Assembly (NCBI GenBank): GCA_013398015.1 | Contig: VZRR01007714.1 | Span: forward strand, 130,540 to 194,539 | Reading direction: 5' to 3' | Source: Oreocharis arfaki | Lineage: Eukaryota; Chordata; Aves; Passeriformes; Paramythiidae | DNA length: 64,000 bases | Part shown: positions 53,225 to 64,000 of the stretch, piece after piece | Position numbering within the stretch: position 1 is the first letter of the stretch | How the letters are laid out: each line of letters starts with the position of its first letter | Notes under the pieces: model-generated | Told to the model about the DNA's origin: nothing | What the model saw: only the letters and a program-made list of their open reading frames with translations | Databases searched by the model: none | Translations under genes and position numbers: made by a program

Positions 53225-56200
53225 TATTGGACTTGCCCACAATCTTCAAAAACAATAGGGATTATGAATCAAAAGAGAAGGATGCAATTAACAACTAGTT
53301 ATTCTTGCTGTCCAAGAAAAATAGAATACTACACAGTTGGAACTCAGAATAATAAAAGGCCTCTTAGCTAAAACGTTTTTATTTCAAATCTAGTTGCTCA
53401 AGCAATGGGTTCTTTCCCAATAGAAAAACACAGAGATGCAAGAAATCTTGGAAAACAGAACTACTTCACCAAAAATACATTCTGAATAAAATACAATGGT
53501 TATTCACTCACTATTGCAGTCAAACATGAAAAAGGGAAAACTATGTGAAAAAAGCAGGCAAGAGAGCTACACCAAATACTTAGGACTGAAGAGTAAGGAA
53601 TTAAGTGCCTGGATAACAAAATTACAGTGACCTTTAAATTTTTAATATGATTCGATATAAAGTTGCATTTCAGAGTTCAAATTTGATTTTTAGTTGCAAG
53701 CATTTTGTCTATATGAGAATAGAGGGGGAAAAAAAAGGAAGACTGCAAAGGACAGCCTGGATTTCATCTCATACTGGATCAAGCTCCTAATTTTTTTCTG
53801 CATTTATCAGCATGAGATAGGGAATAAAAATATTGTCTATGTGTGTTCAGTGGAATTTAGGCTACTAAATGTGTTCAGGGAAAAACAGTTCATTCTCTTC
53901 CTTGCTCCATTGCTTATTAGTTTTGTGGCTTTGCAGGCTCCTGTAGCAGCACCCTTATCAGATTAACTGCATACTGTACTGTGGACTCTCAAGAGAGAAT
54001 ACTGAAGTAAGGCTTTGAAAAGGTGTTAAACTACGCTACCACAGGAAAGAAGAAAGCCAGTGAGGCGACTGAGGTACCTGCAAAGACTACCATGGACTCA
54101 AGTCTGTGCCCAGTCTCACGATAACCTCTCTGTAGAAACTGTCAGTTCTCAGTTTGCCCTTTTTTCCTATAGGGACAGCAATTATTATGGCCCCTCACAG
54201 CTGCATTTTCACATTTGGTTTTCATTTGCATTAAAGGAAATTTCTTATTCCCCTCATTGACCAATGATACAAGGATAGCTTCTTATAGTTAATCTTCCTT
54301 TACTTTCAAATACGAGTTTTGTGAGTTTTTAGCAAATAAGAACTCTGAATTCAAACATCGTAGTTATCCTTATAGGAAATATTTGATGGTACTGGTAATT
54401 CTGTGCTGTAAATTACCATATTTTTAAATTAAAGTATGTAGATCTGTTATGAATTATCTGTGACAAAGCAATTCCCTTTGCAGACAGTGGTTTCAGGGTA
54501 AGAGGCAAAGTGTCAAACACCATCCCCAATGGATTGAAGGATACTTAGTACTAACAAGCTTGAAAAAGAAAGGTTGTGCTGTGTAATCTCTGAGACAAAT
54601 GGCATATTTGACAGAACAAGTTTAAATTGCTATGTCTTACTGGCAGTGTAAAATCACAAAGAGCAGTGCTTTCAAATGGATTCTTTGGCACGTGCATATA
54701 GTATTTCAAAATGTATTATCCTTAGAACTCCTTATTTAAAAGTATGCATAAAAAAAGGCTATCTGACTGTTCAGAACAAAAAGTAATACCACCATATTGT
54801 TTTCACAGAATTATTGTTTACTCACTAGAAGGCATAAAATATTTTTTAAATCCTAAAAGGTACTATGTGGATAATCATTATTTATCTATGAATAGTTATT
54901 GCATCAGGGTCATTTCAATTTACAATCTTATCTGAAATACTTTCCGCTACTACTTTCTACATTTTGAAGTGACGGCCTTTCCAATCCTTTGAATTTGTCA
55001 AAATAGTTGTAGCATCTGCTTTTAGTTCACACAAAAACTTCATTACTGGTTAAAATTGAGTCTTTGTTTTCAGTGTATCATAGAAACAAAATGAATACTT
55101 CTGATAAAAATATACTGATTCAAATGTTAAGGTAGGGAGAAATAAATATGATTTACAAAAGAGTACTTCAAGTCTCTTTGCCTTTGATACCATGAATATA
55201 AAATAGATTTTAGTACTGTCTAGCAGTAAATAAGAGAACAGAATGGGTATTCCTCCCATTCCTATTTAGATATGTATATAGATAGTACAATTTTGGTTAA
55301 CTGAATTTAGAGAGAGCTGGAACTTTGTAGTGTCCCCAGGAATCAACCAAAGCCTTTTTTTAGTACTTGCTTATATCAGAATAATTTTATAAATCACCAA
55401 GGCATCAGTTTGAAAATATTTCAGAAGTGTCTCATATTTTTAATTTTAGAAAGTACCCCAGGAATCAGCTACAGATATTACACAAAGAAGAAACAGCCTT
55501 TGGCCGGATGACTTAAAGTCTAAACTCTAGATAATCTGTGACTTGAACATAAAATTGAATTTTCAAAACTGAAGATCTACAGCTTGTATTGTTTGTGCAG
55601 CTGTTAATGGCATTAAATCGTGAATTTATTACAAATTTATGATAAATTTTCTGATATATTGTAGATTGAAAAAACAGTGAAACATCATAAATAAAACTAC
55701 TTTCAACATCACAGCATGAATGGTCAATGAAGGATCTTAAATAATATGACTTTCCTTCACAACTTGTGAGTAATTCGTTCCTTAATCACCTTCAGTGGGC
55801 AGGACAATGTCATTCTTATAAAAAACAGAGAGGCAAAGCAGCAACTTGGGAAATACTCTGATTCTGTTTGCTTCTAGATTTTGAAGTAGTAGTCTGATTT
55901 TATTAGTTGCAATGGAGGTATCCATGTTTTGGTTACCTTATTTATTACTGCACACTGTGCTGATGTGACCACACTGAATCCCACAATTTAGTGCTTCACC
56001 CTTCCCAAACAGACACAACAGATTTGTGCTTTGTAAAAGAAGGAAATACCTGGCTGTTAGAGTAAAGCAAGCTGCCACCACAACTATTCTCTGTCTCTTT
56101 CTTGGCATAAAACCATTGTCATAGAAGGAAATTTCCTTGCAGGTCACAACACTGTGGATTCAGGGAGCAAAGACACAGGCAGGGGGCACAATGGGGATGA

Positions 56201-59200
56201 CATACAGCATGTTCCCCTTGCTGGTACTGGATTTTTCCTGAGCCGTAGAAATCTTGTTCAGACTTACAGGCAGAACAAAAAGAGAAGTGCAATTATGCAG
56301 GACAAAAGGCATAGTTGAGATTATCTGCAAGAATGTCCTTGATTTTTTTTCCTGATTCTCTGAAATTTACAATCTCTGTGTGCTGGCAGAGAAAGATGGC
56401 ACCACATGGTTTATTGATACGTGTGAAATCTCAGAAAGGGCTCTTCTCTTTGTAAAATCTTCCCTTAATAAGAAAGGACTAGATCCTTGTTTTGATCTCC
56501 AAGTATTTGTGTTTGTATTTCTCCAAGTAATTATGGTTATATTGTTTTAGGATTCTGAATTACCTGAAGGTGTCCTCCAAATGTTAATTTCCTTTTACTG
56601 GTATGATAGGATACATTTTGAAACAATATGATCAAAGATACAGGGTTTCTTAAGATAAAATAGCCTTGAATATCATAAACAGACCCCTGGAAGGTAAATC
56701 TACATGGAAATTATTAGGTCAGATTAAGATGCAGGATTTAAGATGGCTCTAATTATTTCTGGTAGGAGGATGACAAATACAAGGGCAGAGATGAGTAAAG
56801 GTTCAGAGCTCTATATTCTGCATGGCTCTCAGTTTGGGTTTTGGGGTTTTTTTCACTCAAAAGTGAGTATGTTCAGGAAGCTTTATCTGGAGTCTGATAT
56901 CAAGGTATACCAAGTACTCTTTCACTTGGGAAAATCAGTTACACACTGTTAAGGAATCTGTAGTCTAGCTCTAATGTCTTTTTTTTATTATTATTTTCGC
57001 AGGATTTTGCTTGCATTTGTCATGTTTAAACACTTTATGTATAAATATTTAAAGAATCATTTGGAGGTGACAAAACTAAGGTAGATAATGAGTGTAGAGC
57101 TTAGACTGTGACCAAACTATTAGATCCATGCTAGGAGAAACACCAGGAAGCCTCTTACTTCTCTCACCAGGAACTGCTGGTAACCTCTGGCAGATACAGA
57201 GTCATAGACATCTATTTTAGGCACACTCCAGTGCAGTTCTTTATGCAAGTCTTAGTCTCATGAAAGAAATCCTTTTGTCATTATTTCACCTGCATCTTGT
57301 CATGATAATTAAAAAAAAATATTTTCATGGGAATTTCTTAATTCTCTACAATTCAACACTAAACAGTAGTTCCTTAATCTTTTAAGGGGGTTCTTAGATG
57401 AATACTACTGCTACACAGAAGAGACAGGAGCTAACCCAAGTGGATGAAATCCTAGTTATTAAGAAACGAAAATTTCAAAAATACTGAGGAAGAATGTGTT
57501 ATCATATACAACATTAAGACCGAGTTACTGGTTTACAGATCATTTTGACCATTTTTTTTCATCTAGACAGTCCATGTTTAGAAGAATTCACTTCACATTA
57601 TGGAAAACAAATTATGCCTTTGCAGTTAATGGTTTTAAACATTTTAAACATTCCATTGAGGCTTAGGAGGCAAGAAAAAGTACACAGAGGAGAAATAGTT
57701 TGGGGAAAACAGTTGGAACAAACCAGCAATGGATAGAGAGATGAAATTGAGAATCTGATACGTGATGATAAGCAGCTTTTTAAAGATGCTCTGTGCTTGG
57801 GCTTTGTAGCTAAAGATAGAGGCCTGGTCATCTTCCCTGCCACCCCCTTACAACGATGCGCGTTGTTCCCCTGCAGTTCACACCTGACTGTTGTCATCCA
57901 CCTGTTGCCCCTCAGGACTGAAGGGCTTTTGCTGCTGGTCTATAATATGCTTAAATCTCCATAGAAACCTAAGCATTATCATTAAACATCCTAGATAGTT
58001 ATGAAGCACATGCATTAAATGAGATATAAATACTCAGAATCTGCATGTGAAAGATTCTTGGAGAATTTTAAAACTAAAATTTCAACAGATTTTTTTCAGC
58101 ACAGATTTGGAACACTGTCACAAAGTTTGGGCTTTCCTAGCTTCCCAGACAACAAAGTTGTCTTATCATAGCAACTACAAGATTGTGGGAATGTTGGTTC
58201 ACACCAAAACCTATTATAATTTTCTCCAAATTACATCACATTAGAAATTGGAAACCACCTTTATTGCATCTTGTGACAGTATTTTAAAAATACCTACACA
58301 CCCTCTACCAACAAATAAGAAAGAGACTTATATCTGAACAGGTACATTATTAAAAGTAGAAAAGCAACCCAATTTCTGCTTTACTGTCCAAAATCCCACT
58401 TGGTTTCCTCTAGGAGCAACACATCATGCACTATTACCCAAGTGATGTCTCTCCAGATTAATACAGGGAGCTATTCACTCTGCTAAAGGAAGAATGCTTT
58501 AGGCCACAGAAGAAACACAAATCATTTAAAGCGCCCTCTGCACAGGCAAAGGGAAAGAAACTGGAGAAGGGCTAGGAGAATCTAATTTGGTGCTGCATTT
58601 CTGTTCTTAGTAGGGAGTTATATCTTCCAGTTTTCAAGAAGTAGCAAAACCTGCTGGAGAAGAGGTTTCTAGAGGTAGTGGATTTACTGCACTGGGCAAG
58701 CTGCAGCCCTTTTTGTTGTGGTTGCAGTCACAGACATGTTCTGGTTTCCCTTTTACCAAGATTTGTTTTGGTCATTCCACAGCAGTCTATTGCAAAACCA
58801 GTGGTTGGTGGTGCACTGGTGCCAAGATTTGATAACTTATTTCAAAACTCTGGCTTACTTGGCCACATAGAAGCAGCAGGATCTGATAACTCATTTCGAA
58901 GTAGCATGAAATAGTTCCACCTGGCCCTTAGCATTTCCAAGGCAAGCACAGTGCATTAAGCCCAGGAAAGGCTGTAGGTCACCAATCTGCTCTACTTTTG
59001 ACAAATCTTCATGGGCTGTTTTTCTGAGATTGAATTTGTACTTTTATTTCCTCCCAGAGAAGCCTACTTATTTTTCATTGATTTACATTAAAGTAAGGAA
59101 AGCACTGATCCAGAAACAGTTCATGAATTGCATTATCCAGTTTAATTAGAGGGAACAGAAAGTTTCTCCACAGACAGAATAGTCTGCATTCAGCCTAAAA

Positions 59201-60208
59201 TGCAACTTTGGACAGTAATGGCTGAGGCTAGCAATGGACTGAAGTCACAGCCAGGGCCAATTACCCCTTCCACCCATTATGCAGTACATTAGGAATGATG
59301 CTATAGCATGTTCTCTGTCTTAATATTTAGTACTATATAGCAAATATGTATGTTTAAATTTCTTTCCCAAATCTAAACTGTGTCAGAAACAGTCCAATAG
59401 TGAGTTCATTTGAATTATGTATTAAATTAAATTCTTGTTTTGCTTTTTCTAGCTATCTATAAATATTTTGCTATCAAGCCAATTAAATATTTGTAGTAAC
59501 AAAAAGTCAATAATCTGTATACACTGTCGTTACCTTGCTGCTGCAATAATTTTATGAACAGGATGTGAAATCGTAAAAGTTCACCAATAAACCTGTACTT
59601 GGGAGAACATAAAGATATGCATCAGCTGAGATCTGTGCCAGGGAAATTAGGGGAAAAGAGTACACAGCAGCTTTCCCAGGTCATGTAAGCTTAAATTCTG
59701 TGTTGTAACATGATGATACTCAAATACTTGTATAAGATTACATGGTGTTGGGTAGAGGCATATGCAGTTCTCACATTCTGGCAATAAATACCTTGTGTCT
59801 TATTCCCAATACAGACACATGTTCAGAGAGGGCAAGGTTTAATACAGTCAGGGCATTCCAGGAAATGTCATAGTTCAGTTTCACCATTTTGATATTACAT
59901 TGCCGTAGAATTACAAAGAAAAATATTAAGAGATTGAAAATACCCTATAAAATTTGTATTTTGGCTTGAAATGGTGGAAAAACTACTTTATAATTAGAGC
60001 ATGAGGTCATGGCCAAGCCAACAGTTAGGTCTTCAGAGCTATCCAAAATACCTTATTAACTTTTTTTACCTCTTTGGCTTGAAAGACAACTTAGCCTCAA
60101 CAGACTCCATCTAGAGTATTGGGTCACATTCCATAGCAACGGTTGAATTACAAATAGCACTTACCAACCTTTGTTTTTTTACATTTCATACCTACAGAAC
60201 CCCTAAAA
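53225..60208. other. unique AT-rich sequence, no gene seen
   Basis: About 7 kb without a supported gene or recognisable transposon. Open frames (60-99 codons, for example 53694-53966, 57598-57897 minus and 58678-58914) look random. The segment 58640-58960 is mildly GC-richer. Confidence 0.5.
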
Positions 60209-60275
60209 CATAGTCTGCTAGTATAGTTACATATACTAGTCTATATAGTTACATGTACATAGTCTATAGTATAGC
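60209..60275. repeat. degenerate ~23-base tandem repeat with hairpin
   Basis: TATAGTTACAT occurs at 60222-60232 and 60244-60254. TAGTCT occurs at 60211, 60237 and 60260. Within the first unit CTAGTATA (60218-60225) and TATACTAG (60232-60239) form a perfect 8-base-pair inverted repeat with a 6-base loop. Confidence 0.8.
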
Positions 60276-63200
60276 TTTTTGTCTGGATTCACTGCTGGAG
60301 TTTCAGTTTCTTACCTTTGCAATGGAAACTTTGTTTCACAGAAAGGAATGAAATGTCAAAAAAGTCAACACGTACTTTCCCCTGCATCCGACCAATAGAC
60401 TGGCAGTGGGATACAGAAACTAAATTGTGCTCAACAGAAGGGAGAATTTCTGTTTGCTCATCAACAAGGACTAAAATAGACATAGCTGTAATTGTGGTAC
60501 ACCATCTTATCTAGCTAAAATAGAGGTTTGTACTGAGGCCGCTCCTGCTTTTAGAGTATGCTTGTTTGGGTTGTCACTTCCACCTGAGAACTGAGCTGGA
60601 AAATTTTCTAGTAGTTAATCACCTTTGATAAACACATCAAAACTACTGAGAGAGCTACATCACACACTACAAACACAAAAAAATACACAGGATTATGTGG
60701 ATTCTTCAAACAGGAATTACTATAGCATTTTAGAGCTGAAAACTACTAGTGAAGGTATTTTCTATGCCTGTGTAATGGTAGCATCTGGAGCACAAAAGAA
60801 ATATGACCATGTAGATTTTCAGATTTTGAGTTTTGTTGTGAAAGGTCTACTAGTTACAAGTAGGCTGCAGCTTGCATCAATTCACCAAGGCAAAGGCAGT
60901 AGTTCAGGCAAGTTCATTGTGAGCTGACCACCTGCATTATGGGCTCCCACACAGATTCTTACATAAAGTTCTTTTCTGCAGCAGAGGCACAGTCAGTGAG
61001 TTGTCAAAAATAAAGTTACTTAGCTGCCATTCAGAGTACACAGATGGACACGAGAGGTCATGGGCAGGATAAAATGAAATAGCTCGTGCGTAGATAGCCT
61101 TACATTATCCTAATTGTTATATAGTAAGCATGTAATTTTAAAACAATATTGGCATGGCTTAGAAGGCTATACTCAAATCCAGCACAGCGACCTCCTTTGT
61201 TTTACAAATCTGACCAGAGGGGTTGGTGGCACCAGGGAAATAACATCTCCCTGCATGGAGAGAATTCCTGGCTGAAAGGATGGTGGCACAAACAAACAGC
61301 CAGCAAAAAATTTCCCATTAAATGCAATGCTGGTGCCTCTGTTCTGCTCCAGGACAATATAGGCAAAACTGCTTGTCCCAGCTACTGATCCACTACCTCC
61401 AGCTTGTGTGGTCCAAGATCAGGGGACGAGCTGCCCAGCAAGTACATGACATGCTACCACCATGGCCAAGGAACATGCAACTGGGTGGGAAGCATAAGAC
61501 TTGAGTCTTGAGTACTAAATGAATGAGACTCAGCAGGCAATCTAATCAAAGTAAAATGAAGTAGAATGGATGGATTAAAAAGGAAGTTTTTCTTAGTACA
61601 ATAGTCTGTGTAGAAAGAGTAAAAAAAAAAAAAATCACAGGATCATAAGGTATTTATTATGGCACATTAGAAAATCGTTTTTGTTCAAGAATTTATAGCT
61701 CCTCACAGTTTCTTTCTAAAACCCTCTAGCTTTGAACCTTTTCAAATAAAAATTGCTTACATGCAGAATATATGGTATGTGCTTAGTATTCATGTAGGAT
61801 TTTTGCTGGTGAAAATTTTTTATTTTACTTTGATAACACTTTCTTAATTTGGATATAAATCTAGCTTTATATCTTTTCAAACAGAAAAAAAATAGTTCAT
61901 TTATGTGATTATTCTACCTCTAAATCATATAATATACACTGAAAATGTGCTGGGGGGGAAACCATTCTCTCTTTTCCTTTGTGCACTATAATATATCAGT
62001 TTCTGCAGCAATAATTTAAACTCCTAAACGTTGTTAATGAAATGCTCTATTATTACAGTTCTGGGAAAGAGATATTTAAATATGTAGCTTCTGAAACAAA
62101 TGGGCTTGGGAAATGTTAAAAACATGGCACTGAATTCCCTGAAGAAGCTGTATTATAAAAGAGTATTATGCATGAATTTTGCATGTGGAATTCTTTTTCT
62201 TTTTAATAAATGCTCCAAGTATGTAGTTCTTTTCTTAAGTGTGGTGGGATTCTCATAGATAAAAGGTCTCCAAAATTTGCCAGTCTTTGCCATCACAAAA
62301 ATACCCTTGTCTTAGTTATTCAGTTGGCGCTTGTACTTCTAGCACTGGCCATCTAGAAGCAGTGTAAATAAAGCAGATATCTAAGCACAGGCAGGTCTGA
62401 CAGGCCCCTGTGCATGGCTCAGATTCACACACTGCTGCTGGGGACAGGCAGCTGAGCCCAGGGCAGTAATGCCTTGAGGTGTTAAGAGGCACCTTAGGTC
62501 TGCGACGAGAGCGCTGTGGGTACATGCTCAAGGTTACTCCATAATCAGAGTTAGGTGAAGAAGATGTTAACAAGAGAATCAGACAGGCTGTTGATTTTCA
62601 TTTGCATCCTTCTGCAGCAGTGATACAAGTCTCTTTCTCAGTCACTTGAGCACTTTTACCAGCTAGCATTCCTTCTATTCCTTCTGTAGGACATGCTGAT
62701 GTCACACAATGTCTTTTGCATTTTTCCAATGCCACATAAAAGTTTTCGAAGATTTGTGTGTTTTCAGTAAGTATAAAAGTTTTTGAATAACTAAGTATCT
62801 TTAGTGAGTATTTCTGTTTGATGGTGTACAGGGAAACTAAAAAGAAAAAAGACCATCTTTTCCTCGTGATTATTCGTGACGATGCCATTAGGTAATTTTC
62901 TACAGTCCAGAGAGAATTATTTTCTTTAGCCTGACAGTCCCGTGAACTACAAGAATTAGGTATTCTTGTGGAATTCAGCATATAGTTGAATGAAAATCAG
63001 ATCCACTATCCAATCTTGAAATGTACATATATCAAAACCTAGTCTTTTTCCTAGTTATTGCCTTTTCTGTACTCCATTATAATTGGTTCCTAAATTTGAG
63101 GCCGTAAAGGCTGACTCTGCCCCAATACCAGGCATAGATGAGTACCTTCTCTCAAAAGAAATTATATGTTCAGATATTATGATGGCATTCTTTGTGAGAA

Positions 63201-64000
63201 AATACAGAACTTCTTTGCAAATGTCTAGTTTATATATAATAATTTTATAAACTGCTTATATTTATTTTCATCCAAAAGATTTCCTCAGCCATGTCTAAAT
63301 GTATTTCTACTTAATAATAAGCTGACTTAGTTTCCTACCAGAAAAATAAAAAGGGATGATGAGGCACACTGATAAGCACAGCTGTATGTTCCTTTCTTAC
63401 ATATGGCCTTCTTGCAAATGTGTTAAAGAATACACTTTGGAATTCTCGTTAATTTAGCATATTGAGAAAAGTTAAAAATACCACTTGTGACATTATGGTT
63501 CAAGCATGCAGTGTTGTAAGAACCAGCTAGTATATTTTTCTTCTAAAAATACTAGAAGCTTTATAGGAGAATGTGAGGATACAGAAAGAAAATTTTCTAG
63601 TGATCCAATAAAAGTCCCTTTGTCATATTCCTCTGTGAATTGCAAATATATTGTATGTAGAGCAGACCTGGCCATTGCAAAATCCCATGTAGTTTGAAAA
63701 AATCACTGTAAAAAATCACGCCAGTAATTGACAATATTCTGAAACACCATCTTGAAAAGCTGAAGACAAAAATTTAAATCCCTGAAATAGAGGAATGGAA
63801 AAATAGATAGATTATACATTTCTAGTTGTGTTGTGGCTGCAGGGTTGCAGCTGGTAGGCCTGGAAATGAACCTAAAAAACTCTTTTTCGCCCCTATTATA
63901 AATTCACCCACCTATAGAAGGCCCATGTATAATAACTGATAAGCCAATGGCCCTCCTACTTTAGCACAGTTGTTCTCTGAGTGGAAGCACACCATCTAAC
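60276..64000. other. unique AT-rich sequence, no gene seen
   Basis: About 3.7 kb without a supported gene. GC-richer segments lie at 61150-61510 and 62330-62540. A minus frame of 127 codons (62598-62981) and one of 85 codons (62316-62573) are unrecognised. An A14 run lies at 61621-61634. It is followed by AATCACAGGATCATA, which faintly resembles a reverse CR1 tail but does not continue as one. Confidence 0.5.
61621..61634. repeat. poly(A) run, 14 bases
   Basis: Fourteen uninterrupted A. No processed pseudogene or SINE body could be recognised on either side. Confidence 0.9.

Noticed and set aside
61621..61660. Possible reverse-oriented CR1 tail or retrocopy poly(A)
   Set aside because: AATCACAGGATCATA is only a weak likeness to a CR1 tail and the following sequence does not continue as CR1. 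No retrocopy body adjoins the A14 run.
62598..62981. 127-codon minus-strand frame
   Set aside because: No recognisable domain. Composition follows local AT/GC content, and there is no supporting promoter or splice context.
1..64000. CRISPR array, bacterial operon, phage or defence system
   Set aside because: Composition, stop-codon density, CR1 and LTR elements all indicate vertebrate nuclear DNA. No regularly spaced repeats or ribosome-binding-site-led gene strings exist.

Overview
The window looks like gene-poor nuclear DNA from a bird. The evidence is a solo long terminal repeat of the ERVL-like type that is abundant in avian genomes (8120-8717, minus strand) and four CR1 retroposon fragments (10788-10924 +, 30261-30332 +, 31871-32286 -, 48543-49095 +). 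CR1 is the dominant LINE of birds, and the two clearest copies end in the CR1-type 3' tail with its ATTCTATG/ATTCTGTG octamer. The background is AT-rich and poor in CpG by eye. I infer Neoaves, possibly a songbird. This rests on recalled repeat sequences, not on a database search.

I could not support any protein-coding gene, coding exon, tRNA, rRNA or known small RNA. Open frames reach only about 60-146 codons, overlap each other on both strands, and resemble no family I know. That is what stop-to-stop spacing gives by chance in 64 kb. Short exons of a large gene cannot be excluded by eye, so the window may be intergenic or deep intronic.

Layout: 1-1910 holds a GC-richer patch (990-1520) followed by three poly(A) hexamers in under 100 bases, possibly the tail of a 3' UTR. 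1911-8119 is unique sequence. 8120-8717 is the solo LTR. 8718-30260 is unique sequence with one short CR1 piece, a (GT)n run, hairpins and a GC/CpG-richer patch at 24697-24990. 30261-32286 holds two CR1 pieces, the first cut off at an N. 32287-44961 is unique with a CpG-richer patch at 40021-40320. 44962-46078 contains an N beside a block built from two nearby duplicated segments, probably an assembly scar. 48543-49095 is the best-preserved CR1. 49096-64000 is unique with a pyrimidine tract and a small tandem repeat.

I found no convincing new biological system. The observations most worth checking are the two N-associated junctions, several perfect short hairpins, and two CpG-richer patches in otherwise CpG-poor DNA.
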